A stretch of 64,000 bases of DNA from NCBI GenBank assembly GCA_023426505.1, contig JAFAAP010000315.1:6745-70744 (forward strand), written 5' to 3'. Both the position numbers and the translations under genes were made by a program. Of the stretch, positions 52,149-60,788 are shown piece by piece. How positions within the stretch are numbered: position 1 is the first letter of the stretch; every line of letters starts with the position of its first letter. The notes under the pieces were generated by a model that was given only the letters and a program-made list of their open reading frames with translations, was not told where the DNA came from and did not search any database. Origin of the DNA: Pseudomonadota bacterium (GTDB lineage: Bacteria; Pseudomonadota; Alphaproteobacteria; Rhizobiales; Beijerinckiaceae).

Positions 52149-52382
52149 ATGCTCCTTCTCACGAGCGGCCGGCAAGAACTCGGCAGCGGTCGCCCTTTGC
52201 CGGACGAATTCTATCCGAAGCCGCCGCCGACGGAGCCGGTCCCGATTCCGCCAACTCCTACGGATGCGCCGCATCCCCTGGAAACGCCCGGCATCCCGTC
52301 GCCCATGCCCGAGCAGGCTCCAGAACCCAAGCAGCCTGTGATCCATCCGACACCACCGCCGGAGGTTCCTCGGCGCTCGTAA
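52149..52382 (+). CDS. Tiny proline-rich protein (77 aa)
   Basis: Short N-terminus (MLLLTSGRQELGSGR), then long Pro-rich stretches (YPKPPPTEPVPIPPTPTDAP, IPSPMPEQAPEPKQP, HPTPPPEVP). The middle resembles the protein at 51709-51906 (IPP and P-acid-acid repeats). Likely extended or disordered. The ATG at 52149 is three codons into a frame that opens with TTG. Its 3' end lies 13 bases before the convergent PIG-L gene. Function unknown. Confidence 0.5.
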   Translation: MLLLTSGRQELGSGRPLPDEFYPKPPPTEPVPIPPTPTDAPHPLETPGIPSPMPEQAPEPKQPVIHPTPPPEVPRRS

Positions 52383-52395
52383 GGGTACTGCTTCC

Positions 52396-54798
52396 CTATG
52401 CTCCCTGGGCGAGATTGGCCAATAGACGGAACGCCCCCGGCACGAGCCGGTCGAGCTGGTGGTGGAGCGCAAGGCTGACGTGGGTGTGGCGCCCAGCTCC
52501 GATCACGCCTGAGATAAGGCTGCCGAGGAGCGGTTCCTCACCCAGATCGCTCATGCTGAGCAGAGGCTCATAAGCGTCGTCCCATGATGACGCGAAGTAG
52601 AGCCCACGCTCCTTGTCCCAACCCTCCCAGTCGTTAGCGCCGATCCGGTTCGGGCCGGCCATCAGAAGATGACCTTCGAATAGCACCTTGACTGCAGCCC
52701 TCGGGTTGGTCACGCGCCAGCGCAGCGACGGTGAGCCGATCATGATCGGCCGAGGCGGTGTCAGCTTGGGGTCCCAGCCGTCGATTGGCCTGTGGTAGAA
52801 CGTCACCAGATGCCCGCCATCTTCCACGAAACGGTGCAAGCGGCGGTTGGCCTCTGCGAGATCCGGCCGGGTTCCAAAGGCGAAGATCCCGACCATAATC
52901 GTGGTGAAACGGGAGAGATCGCCCTGAAGAGCATCGCCATCTAGGTCGGTCACGTCGAATCCGAGCCGCGCGAGCCACGTTCCGATCCGATCGTTTCCAC
53001 CGCCCACATAGCCGATTTTTGCTCCGGTCGGGAGCTGTACGTCCAAAGCCAGCACATTGAGATTCTCGCGGCTGAGGTGGGCCGTACGGCCGATGTGAGG
53101 ATATGCAATCGGCGTCGAGCGGTAGGCAGGTTGTCCGTTCACACGTGCTTCGAGCTGGTAGAGACCAGGCTCGAGGTGCGTGGGGGGAGACAAGCAAAGG
53201 GCATTGCCCCTCCGATCGAGCGCCCATCCTGCCGGCGTCCCGAGGTCGATGTCGGCATTGGAGGCGTCCCCGTCGATCAAGCTTCTGATGAAGAAGGGCT
53301 CATGAGTCCGTGATGTCGAGAGGAGAATCGTATCGGGATCCAGCACGACCGACCGACCCGGAACGATGCGCATTGGTTCCTCAAGATCGATCAGACGACA
53401 GGCTCGATACCCATCCACCTCGACCACCGCAGAAAGGTGCACATCGCCGTTGCCTCCCAGGGCTCTGAAACGAGCAGGATATGCCATGGTGAGGGGGGCA
53501 CCCGCCGTTACCGCGATTTCAAATGACCTTCTGTCGCCGTCGGACGAAGGTGCAACCTGTCCTATGTTCTTGGCGGAAACAGGCGCGACGGCGACCGACA
53601 CGCCCGACTGGCCATGGGCAAAACGCACTGTCGCTCTCCCGCCCTGCCTAATGACGTGCGGATCGGCCCAGCCGCGCACATGCACCCCGCTCGCTTCGAT
53701 GACGGCATCGTCGATTTCGCGGAGCTTGCGTTTCAGCTTGTGCTCGATCTTATCGAGAAATTCGTGAGGGCATGTTGCAAGTGCCGTCACGATCGATTTG
53801 GCCGCTGCGATGGCTGCAGCGCGTATCGAGGCGCAATCAGGAAAGGCCGCTTGCGCCTGCTCGAGCGACTGTTGGGCTGCAGCCAGATGGCGCGCCGGCT
53901 CCTCGGGAAGGAGGCCCGAGAAATCGCCCACCGTTGCGTAAAGACCGTCGCGGATATCCGATTCCTCACCCGGCGTCGCGGAACCGTTCAAGAGCAGGTG
54001 CAGAGGCCACGATCGCACCGGATCTTCCTGCCAATACCCCATTCCTTGTGACAGATGCGCTGCGCGGGACCATTCCCCGATATGGGCAAAGGGCGCTCCC
54101 GTTGCGACATCGTCTCCAGGAGCCTGAATTACAAGGGTCGCTTCCGGCGGCGGGAGCTCGTCGTCATATGTCGAGCCGCCGCCAGACCAGGCCGGCAGGT
54201 AGAATTTCGAGACCTGCCACGGCCTCAATCCGGCCGCCAGATGTTCGGGAAATGCTCTCGGGTCAGCCGCGAGCGCAACTGCCGTTTCGGCGGCACGTGT
54301 CATGGCCCGATGGTGGCCATGCTGCCCAGGGACGTCGAGGAATGTGGGAATGACGATATCCGGTCGTTCCTCACGATAGGCGCGAACGAGGCGCTCGATG
54401 ATGCGATCTTCACCCCAGCGGGCCAGCGTGTCGTCACCGTTCTTGGAGAATCCGAAATCGTGCACGGGATCGTCAGGTCCGTGGCCGAGCCACGTGACAT
54501 CAGCGTCGAGACGGCGTGCGGCCTCTTCCATCTCGCGTGTACGCAGCACGCCCAGTGCCGCTCCGCGCTCCGGGCCGATTGCGTTCTGGCCCCCTTCTCC
54601 ACGTGTCGAGCAGGCGATCACGATGTGCATGCCGAAACCGAAACGGAGTGCTGCCATCATCCCGCTCGTCTCGTCATCGGGGTGCGCGCCGGTGTTCATG
54701 ACTGTCAGGACGGAGGAGAGGCGCTCGAGCTTGCGATGAAGGCGCACAAGGGCAGGGTCGGCCATTTCCCTTGCAATACGTTCGTGGTCTCGCAGCAT
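52396..54798 (-). CDS. Large PIG-L family deacetylase with extra C-terminal domains
   Basis: 800 aa, about three times the length of a simple PIG-L enzyme. Residues about 30-250 are the zinc-dependent N-acetylglucosaminyl deacetylase domain: GAHPDDETSGMMAALRFGFG gives the His-Pro-Asp-Asp motif, and VPGQHGHHRAMTRA the third zinc His. Then a beta-rich region to about 580, and a C-terminal Rossmann/ThuA-like part (GYVGGGNDRIGTWLARLGFD, FAFGTRPDLAEANRRLHRFV). It lies 19 bases after the ROK regulator and diverges from the sugar importer, suggesting that it deacetylates the imported amino-sugar compound. No signal peptide, so it is cytoplasmic. Confidence 0.88.
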   Translation of the reverse strand: MLRDHERIAREMADPALVRLHRKLERLSSVLTVMNTGAHPDDETSGMMAALRFGFGMHIVIACSTRGEGGQNAIGPERGAALGVLRTREMEEAARRLDADVTWLGHGPDDPVHDFGFSKNGDDTLARWGEDRIIERLVRAYREERPDIVIPTFLDVPGQHGHHRAMTRAAETAVALAADPRAFPEHLAAGLRPWQVSKFYLPAWSGGGSTYDDELPPPEATLVIQAPGDDVATGAPFAHIGEWSRAAHLSQGMGYWQEDPVRSWPLHLLLNGSATPGEESDIRDGLYATVGDFSGLLPEEPARHLAAAQQSLEQAQAAFPDCASIRAAAIAAAKSIVTALATCPHEFLDKIEHKLKRKLREIDDAVIEASGVHVRGWADPHVIRQGGRATVRFAHGQSGVSVAVAPVSAKNIGQVAPSSDGDRRSFEIAVTAGAPLTMAYPARFRALGGNGDVHLSAVVEVDGYRACRLIDLEEPMRIVPGRSVVLDPDTILLSTSRTHEPFFIRSLIDGDASNADIDLGTPAGWALDRRGNALCLSPPTHLEPGLYQLEARVNGQPAYRSTPIAYPHIGRTAHLSRENLNVLALDVQLPTGAKIGYVGGGNDRIGTWLARLGFDVTDLDGDALQGDLSRFTTIMVGIFAFGTRPDLAEANRRLHRFVEDGGHLVTFYHRPIDGWDPKLTPPRPIMIGSPSLRWRVTNPRAAVKVLFEGHLLMAGPNRIGANDWEGWDKERGLYFASSWDDAYEPLLSMSDLGEEPLLGSLISGVIGAGRHTHVSLALHHQLDRLVPGAFRLLANLAQGA

Positions 54799-54817
54799 CG
54801 TTTGCTTGCTTTCCGGT

Positions 54818-56044
54818 TCAAGCCGACTGTTCGATTGCGGGCGCGGTATTGAGCTTGGGGGTCATCGTCTCTTGAAGGGGCAGAGCAGCTGCTCCAAGCG
54901 CTGCGGTGAGCAGCCCCGTCGTGCCTCTGATGATGCGCGGCAAAGCCCTCTTGCGCCGGCTTGCGACCGAGAGCGGCAGGGGCTGAAGGGCTGCGATAAG
55001 GTCGTCGAGGAGAGTATCCGGAAGAGCGCCGCTGAAGATGATGCACTCCGGGTCGAGGAGGTTCTCCAGCATTGCAATGACGGGGGACAGATGGGCGGCC
55101 GACTCGGCGATCCATTCCTTCAGTGCAGAAGACCCGGTCTCGTGAAGAGCCGCGAGGTCGGAGACCGTGCGGCAGGAAACGCCGCCGGCGGCGAGCTTTT
55201 CCTTCAGCGCGTGCAGCGAGGCATAACGCTCGAGGCAGCCCCTGTTGCCGCACGCACAGGGCGACCCGCCTTGCTGAACAACGATGTGGCCGATCTCACC
55301 CGCATTGCCGAAGGCACCTCGCAGCGGCCTCCCATCCACGACGATGCCAAGGCCGAGCCCCGCACCGAAGTACAGGAGACAGAAGTTGTTCAGCTTGCGT
55401 GCCATACCGTGCAGACGCTCGCCGACGGCCGCAGCGGTCGCATCGTTCTCGACGAGCGCGCTGATGCCGGTGGCGGCGGTCAGAATTTGGGCGGCATCCT
55501 CGCCAACCCAGCCCGGCAGTGTCGTTGGACCGACCGAGCTCATGCCATCGATGTCGAAGGGGCCAGGCATCACGACCCCGAGACCGAGGAGCCGGCCGTG
55601 CGAACAGGGGACCGTTTTGCAGATCCCGTCGATCTCGCGCTTGAGGAGAGGTGCGATTTGGTCCGGAGAGGCGTTTTCAAGCGGGAGCGTTCGGTTCGCC
55701 CTCACGCGACCCGTCAGATCGACGAGGGCCATGACGAGGTGGTCGGCGGCGATCTCGACCCCGATGGTCATGCCGCCATCCGGGTTGACGGCCACCTGCA
55801 CGGGAGGGAGGCCGCGACCCGCCCGCAGGCGACCGCATTCGAGGAGAAGACCCTCGTCCAGAAGCTCGCCCACGATATTGGAGACTGCTTGCGGGGTCAG
55901 GTGAGCGAGCCGTGCAATCGCGGTACGTCCTAGAGGGCCGTGAAGCCGGACCGCGTCCAAGACGACCCGCCGGTTATGCGTGCGGTTTCGCTCGGGATTG
56001 TTCCCAATCGCGGCTTTCGATGAAGACAAGGTTGAGCGCGGCAT
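54818..56044 (-). CDS. ROK-family transcriptional regulator
   Basis: 408 aa. N-terminal winged helix (RRVVLDAVRLHGPLGRTAIA, HLTPQAVSNIVGELLDEGLL) and a ROK sugar-kinase-like domain (IGVEIAADHLVMALVDLTG, LLYFGAGLGLGIVVDGRPLR with GNAGEIGHIVV, and zinc site CACGNRGCLERYAS, Cys-x-Cys-x4-Cys). NagC/Mlc-like, so probably a repressor that senses a sugar or amino sugar. ATG 56044 is preferred over TTG 56086. Divergent from the importer and cotranscribed with the PIG-L gene. Confidence 0.93.
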   Translation of the reverse strand: MPRSTLSSSKAAIGNNPERNRTHNRRVVLDAVRLHGPLGRTAIARLAHLTPQAVSNIVGELLDEGLLLECGRLRAGRGLPPVQVAVNPDGGMTIGVEIAADHLVMALVDLTGRVRANRTLPLENASPDQIAPLLKREIDGICKTVPCSHGRLLGLGVVMPGPFDIDGMSSVGPTTLPGWVGEDAAQILTAATGISALVENDATAAAVGERLHGMARKLNNFCLLYFGAGLGLGIVVDGRPLRGAFGNAGEIGHIVVQQGGSPCACGNRGCLERYASLHALKEKLAAGGVSCRTVSDLAALHETGSSALKEWIAESAAHLSPVIAMLENLLDPECIIFSGALPDTLLDDLIAALQPLPLSVASRRKRALPRIIRGTTGLLTAALGAAALPLQETMTPKLNTAPAIEQSA

Positions 56045-56083
56045 CTGGGTCTCGTGTCGTTCCCTGACGATGCCAGCGTTTCG

Positions 56084-56113
56084 CAATAACTCAAGTGAAT
56101 TATTTTATTGACA
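56084..56113. promoter_or_regulatory. Operator/promoter candidate between ROK regulator and sugar importer
   Basis: CAATAA (56084-56089) and TTATTG (56105-56110) are an inverted repeat around an AT-rich centre (GTGAATTATT), the style of NagC/Mlc operators. TTGACA (56108-56113), a consensus -35, overlaps its right arm and points toward the importer; no good -10 follows, which suggests activator dependence or a different sigma factor. Confidence 0.5.
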
Positions 56114-56225
56114 GCTCGCGGTCCGCAGAGGAGCTTTGTGCGACGAGCGGGACCTTGCCACGCTCGCACCGAGGGAAAAATGCCATGCCGACGATCCGAT
56201 CGGTTGGCAAAGAGGAGGGTCACGC

Positions 56226-57479
56226 ATGCGCCTCAAAAAGATGATCGCTGGTCTCGCATTCGGGATCAGCATCCTAGCCGCCAATGCCGCCAGCGCCGTT
56301 GAAATCGAATATTGGCAATATGTCTTCGACACGCGCGTGAAGGCGATGGATCAACTGATCCAGAAATTTCAGGCAGCCAATCCGGATATCAAGGTCAAAC
56401 ACACGACCTTTCCCTATGCCGAGTATCAGACCAAAGTTGCAGCTGCCGTGACGGCCGGGCAGGGGCCGGACGTGGTTCAGCTCTTCTACGGATGGGTCGA
56501 CGGCTTCGTCGCCGGCAAGCTTATTCAGCCGCTGCCGAAGGATGCGTTCCCGCACGACAAGATCGAGGCCGAGTTCTTCCCGATCGTGAAGGCGATGAAA
56601 CGCGGCGACGACTATTACGGCCTCCCGACTGCGGTCCGCTCCCTGGCGCTCTTCTATAACAAGAAAGCCTTCCAGGCGGCAGGCCTCGATCCCAGCAAGC
56701 CGCCGCAGACGCTCGAAGAGCTCGTCACGGCTGCCGAAAAGACTGTCAAGCGCGACAGTGCCGGCAATATCGTGTCGGCGGGAATCACGCTCGACATGGC
56801 TGGACAGGACCATCATTGGTGGCGAGAGGTTCTCGTGCGCCAGTATGGCGGCACGCCCTACACCGACAATGACCGCAAGGTTGCGTATGACAGCGATGCG
56901 GGCCTGAAGGCCCTGCAATTCTACACTGACCTCCAGACGAAGCATAAGGTCGGCTCTGTCGGCTTCATGGACGAAGGGCAGGCCGCCTTCAAGGCCGGCC
57001 TCGCGGCCATGACGATCGACGGGACCTTCCGTCTTGGCAGCTTCAACACGATCAAGGGCTTCGAGTGGGGGGTGACCGAATTGCCCGCCGACGCCAAGGG
57101 CACGCGCAGCAACTATGCCAGCTACTTCGCCAATGCGATCAGCAGCAAAGTGCAGGGCGAGAAGCTGGAGGCCTCGAAGAAGTTTCTGGCCTATATCAGT
57201 TCGCCCGAGGCAATGGACCTCTGGCTGCAGACCGTCGGCGAGCTGCCGGCACGCCGCTCCGCGGCGATGACGCAGGCAAACCTCTCCAACCCGATCTATG
57301 GGCCGTTCCTCAAGGGGCTGGAATACGCTCACACCACCATGTTCCTCGACGAGGCGGCTCAGCGGCAGACCGCGATCGACATGGTCAACCGTGTTCTGAT
57401 CCAGAAGCAGGACCCGAAAGCCTCCTTGGCCGAGGCTGCAAAGGCCGAGCAGGCGATCATCGATCGCGCCGCAAAGTGA
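56226..57479 (+). CDS. CUT1 sugar ABC importer, substrate-binding protein
   Basis: 417 aa family 1 solute-binding protein. Signal peptide RLKKMIAGLAFGISILAANA with cleavage near ASA-VEIEYW. Mature marks: EYWQYVFDTRVKAMDQLIQK, NPDIKVKHTTFPYAEYQTKV and GQGPDVVQLFYGW. AGAGGAGGGTCACGC upstream of ATG 56226. First gene of an operon that includes a lyase and a kinase, so the cargo is probably the substrate of those enzymes and is unlikely to be a simple sugar. Confidence 0.92.
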   Translation: MRLKKMIAGLAFGISILAANAASAVEIEYWQYVFDTRVKAMDQLIQKFQAANPDIKVKHTTFPYAEYQTKVAAAVTAGQGPDVVQLFYGWVDGFVAGKLIQPLPKDAFPHDKIEAEFFPIVKAMKRGDDYYGLPTAVRSLALFYNKKAFQAAGLDPSKPPQTLEELVTAAEKTVKRDSAGNIVSAGITLDMAGQDHHWWREVLVRQYGGTPYTDNDRKVAYDSDAGLKALQFYTDLQTKHKVGSVGFMDEGQAAFKAGLAAMTIDGTFRLGSFNTIKGFEWGVTELPADAKGTRSNYASYFANAISSKVQGEKLEASKKFLAYISSPEAMDLWLQTVGELPARRSAAMTQANLSNPIYGPFLKGLEYAHTTMFLDEAAQRQTAIDMVNRVLIQKQDPKASLAEAAKAEQAIIDRAAK

Positions 57480-57489
57480 GGACCTGACC

Positions 57490-58407
57490 GTGAGAGCAGC
57501 GCCAGCTACATCCGGCCGTGCTTGGGACAGGTTAAGCCTGCGCCACAAGCGCGTCATCTGGGCTTGGGCATTTCTGGCGCTGCCGATCGTCTTCTATGGA
57601 ATGATCCGCTTCTGGCCGACGCTGGAGGCGCTTGCCCTGTCCTTCACGAACTGGAATCTCTTGAAGCCGGCATCCTTCGTCGGCTTCGAGAACTACGTCC
57701 GTCTCTGGAACGATCCGCTTTTCTGGCAGGTCTTCCGCAACACCTTCGCCTATCTCATTATTGGGACGCCGATCAGCCTGATCATCTCGTTCGTCATCGC
57801 CTATTATCTCGACCGCGTGCGTTTCATGCATGGGTTCATTCGAGCGCTCTACTTCCTGCCCTTCCTGACAACGGCCGTGGCCATGGCATGGGTCTGGCGC
57901 TGGTTCTATCAGCCGGTGCCGATTGGCGTCTTCAACGGCCTGCTGACCTGGCTCGGGCTGCCTCAGCAACCATTCTTGCGGTCGACGACGCAGGCGCTGC
58001 CTGCGATTCTGGCGCCCGCAGTGTGGGCGGGCCTCGGCTTCCAAGTCATTATCTTCATCGCCGGGCTTCGTGCGATTCCGACTTCTTATTATGAAGCTGC
58101 TCGGATCGATGGTGTGTCTGAGTTCACGATCCTGCGCCGGATCACCATCCCGCTCCTCAAGCCTACCATCGTGTTCCTCGTCGTGTTCTCCTCTATCGGT
58201 TTCCTGAGGATTTTCGACCAGGTCTACAACATGAATTTCAACGATCCTGGCGGCCCCCTCAACTCGACCAAGCCTCTCGTTCTGATGATCTATCAGACGG
58301 CGTTCAAATCCTTCGACATGGGATATGCCGCAGCGCAAACCGTGGTCCTCTTCCTGATCCTCCTTGTCGTCTCACTCATCCAGCTGCGTATCCTAAAGGA
58401 CCGCTGA
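57490..58407 (+). CDS. CUT1 sugar ABC importer permease (MalF class)
   Basis: 305 aa, GTG start with GAGGACC upstream. Six main spans; first at about residues 23-44 (VIWAWAFLALPIVFYGMIRF). EAA loop at about 195-220 (IPTSYYEAARIDGVSEFTIL). It starts 10 bases after the binding protein gene. Confidence 0.93.
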   Translation: MRAAPATSGRAWDRLSLRHKRVIWAWAFLALPIVFYGMIRFWPTLEALALSFTNWNLLKPASFVGFENYVRLWNDPLFWQVFRNTFAYLIIGTPISLIISFVIAYYLDRVRFMHGFIRALYFLPFLTTAVAMAWVWRWFYQPVPIGVFNGLLTWLGLPQQPFLRSTTQALPAILAPAVWAGLGFQVIIFIAGLRAIPTSYYEAARIDGVSEFTILRRITIPLLKPTIVFLVVFSSIGFLRIFDQVYNMNFNDPGGPLNSTKPLVLMIYQTAFKSFDMGYAAAQTVVLFLILLVVSLIQLRILKDR

Positions 58408-58409
58408 CG

Positions 58410-59267
58410 ATGTCCACGAATGCCGCAACCCTGGATCATCGATCTTCGCTCCGGTCCGTTCGACCGGGTCAGGTGATCGCCTGGACGCTGCTCTTCCTGG
58501 GCGGCATCGTGATGATCACTCCGATTCTCTTTATGCTGTCGACGTCCCTGAAGGATGCATCGCAGGTTTATGACCTGCGCCTCGTTCCGGAGAGCCCAAC
58601 CCTCGACAACTATATCACGGTGCTGTCGGACGGCCGCTTCCTGCGCTGGTTCCTGAACTCCCTGCTCGTCGCCGTCGCCGTCACCCTGTCGAACGTGTTC
58701 TTCGACTCGCTTGTCGGCTATACGTTGGCGAAGTTCCGGTTCCGGGGGCGTTATTTCATTTTCATCGCGATCCTCTCGACGCTGATGATTCCGACCGAGA
58801 TGCTGGTGATCCCATGGTACCTGATGGCGAGCAGCTTCGGCTGGATCGATACATACTGGGGCATCATGTTTCCCGGCATGATGACCGCCTTCGGCACGTT
58901 CCTCATGAAGCAGTTCTTCGAGACCGTGCCGGACGAGTTCCTCGAAGCTGCGCGGGTTGATGGTCTCAACGAGTTCTCGATCTGGTGGCGAGTGGCCATG
59001 CCGCTCGTCACGCCGGCGCTGTCGGCACTTGCCATCTTCACCTTTCTGGGAAATTGGACGGCTTTCTTCTGGCCGCTCATCGTGACCAACAGCCGTGAGC
59101 TCTACACCTTGCCGGTTGGCCTCTCGAGTTTCGCAGTCGAGCAAGCCATTCAGTGGGAGATGATCATGACTGGGGCGAGCCTCGCCACGATCCCGACTCT
59201 CGTGGTCTTCCTGCTGCTTCAGCGTTATATCGTGCGCGGCGTCATGCTCGCCGGACTCAAAGGCTGA
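58410..59267 (+). CDS. CUT1 sugar ABC importer permease (MalG class)
   Basis: 285 aa, first span about residues 23-43 (VIAWTLLFLGGIVMITPILF). EAA loop at about 170-195 (VPDEFLEAARVDGLNEFSIW). Starts 2 bases after the first permease and ends 3 bases before the lyase gene, so the lyase is part of the transport operon. Confidence 0.93.
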   Translation: MSTNAATLDHRSSLRSVRPGQVIAWTLLFLGGIVMITPILFMLSTSLKDASQVYDLRLVPESPTLDNYITVLSDGRFLRWFLNSLLVAVAVTLSNVFFDSLVGYTLAKFRFRGRYFIFIAILSTLMIPTEMLVIPWYLMASSFGWIDTYWGIMFPGMMTAFGTFLMKQFFETVPDEFLEAARVDGLNEFSIWWRVAMPLVTPALSALAIFTFLGNWTAFFWPLIVTNSRELYTLPVGLSSFAVEQAIQWEMIMTGASLATIPTLVVFLLLQRYIVRGVMLAGLKG

Positions 59268-59270
59268 TCC

Positions 59271-60788
59271 ATGCCCGTTACCCGTGACCCACGACGCGAT
59301 GACAAGAGCGTTTTCCCCGATCCGGTTTACAAAGAGACGGTGCTTCGCCCTCTTTTCGACGGAGCCAAGACGTATCACGTTGACGGCTTCCGTCGGATCG
59401 ACCGGGCTCATCTGGTCATGCTGGCGGAAACCGGCATTCTGGACCGCTCCCAGGTTGCTGCCATCGCACATGCCCTAGAAGCAATTGACGCCGAAAGTGA
59501 CGTCTCGTCGCTGACCTATACGGGCGAGGTCGAAGACTTCTTTTTTCTGATCGAGAAGGAACTCAAGAGCCGGCTTGGCCCGGATCTTGCCGGACGCCTC
59601 CATACGGCACGATCGCGCAACGACATCGACCATACCCTGTTCAAGCTCGGTCTGAAGGAGCGTATTGATGGGCTGCTCGCGAAGGCTCGTCGTCTCGCAA
59701 AGGCCCTTATCCAGGTTGCCGCCCGGGAGGAGGGGACCTTGATTGTGGCCTATACCCATGGCCAGCCCGCCCAACCCACGACATTCGGTCACTATCTCGG
59801 TGCAGTGATCGAGGTGCTGCTGCGGGACATCGAGCGCCTCGCCGCGGCGCGCGAGATCGTCGACCGGTCTCCCATGGGCGCTGCAGCAATCACGACGACG
59901 GGGTTTCCGATCGACCGAAACCGGATGGCCGAGCTTCTCGGCTTTGCGGCGCCGCTGCAGAATTCCTACAGCTGCATTGCGGCGGTCGACTACATCACTT
60001 CCGTCTATGGGGCGATCGAACTCATGTTCCTGCATCTGGGTCGCCCGATCCAGGATCTGCAGTTCTGGACGAGCTTCGAGGTCGGCCAAGTCTATGTGCC
60101 GAACGCATTCGTGCAGATCTCGTCCATCATGCCCCAGAAGCGCAATCCCGTTCCCATCGAGCATCTGCGACATCTGGCGTCCCAAACCTTCGGCAGGGCG
60201 CGGGCCATGCTGGACGTGATGCACAACACGCCCTTCACGGATATGAATGACAGTGAAGGCGAGACACAGGCCATGGGCTATGAGGCCTTCGTTTCCGCAG
60301 GACGCGTGCTCGACCTTCTGACTGCGCTGGTGGCTGAAATCCGGATCGACGAGGCAAGGGTCCGAGACAATATCCGCAGGAGCTGCATTACCGTGACGGA
60401 GCTTGCGGATAGTCTCGTCCGCCGGGAAGGGCTCTCCTTTCGCGAGGCGCATGAGATCGCCGCAGCGGTCGCGAAGGCCGTCGTGGCCATGCAGGGAGAC
60501 TTGGCCAGCGACGGCTATGCAGCTTTCGTGAGCGCCTTCGAGAGTGCAGCGGGCAGGACAGCGACAATCGACGAAGCTGCTTTCGCCGAGATGGTTTCGC
60601 CTGAACATTTCGTGGCCGTGCGGGATCGCTTGGGAGGCCCGGCGCCGGAAGCGCTTCGGGCAGCCCTGAACGTATGCCGCCAGCAGTTGACTGCTCTCGA
60701 AGAGCGGGCCAGTGCGATTGCAGACAGTGAGGCAGCCGCTTCCGCCGAGCTTCAAACACGATTTCGCGCATTGATGGGAGAAGCATGA
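59271..60788 (+). CDS. Argininosuccinate-lyase/EDDS-lyase-like enzyme
   Basis: 505 aa member of the fumarase/aspartase superfamily, longer than ordinary ArgH (about 460). Three superfamily blocks are visible: HTARSRNDIDHTLFKLGLKE (about residues 122-141), THGQPAQPTTFGHY and PMGAAAITTTGFPIDRNRMA, and the signature loop with catalytic Ser SSIMPQKRNPVPIEHLRHLA (about 284-303). These enzymes split C-N bonds to release fumarate. Ethylenediaminedisuccinate lyase has this length. The position between permease and ATPase of a sugar importer makes a role in arginine synthesis unlikely. Substrate unknown. Confidence 0.85.
   Translation: MPVTRDPRRDDKSVFPDPVYKETVLRPLFDGAKTYHVDGFRRIDRAHLVMLAETGILDRSQVAAIAHALEAIDAESDVSSLTYTGEVEDFFFLIEKELKSRLGPDLAGRLHTARSRNDIDHTLFKLGLKERIDGLLAKARRLAKALIQVAAREEGTLIVAYTHGQPAQPTTFGHYLGAVIEVLLRDIERLAAAREIVDRSPMGAAAITTTGFPIDRNRMAELLGFAAPLQNSYSCIAAVDYITSVYGAIELMFLHLGRPIQDLQFWTSFEVGQVYVPNAFVQISSIMPQKRNPVPIEHLRHLASQTFGRARAMLDVMHNTPFTDMNDSEGETQAMGYEAFVSAGRVLDLLTALVAEIRIDEARVRDNIRRSCITVTELADSLVRREGLSFREAHEIAAAVAKAVVAMQGDLASDGYAAFVSAFESAAGRTATIDEAAFAEMVSPEHFVAVRDRLGGPAPEALRAALNVCRQQLTALEERASAIADSEAAASAELQTRFRALMGEA

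Noticed and set aside
59271..60788. Simple argH (arginine synthesis)
   Set aside because: Length and position inside a sugar importer operon argue for another substrate, although an ArgH activity cannot be excluded from sequence alone.
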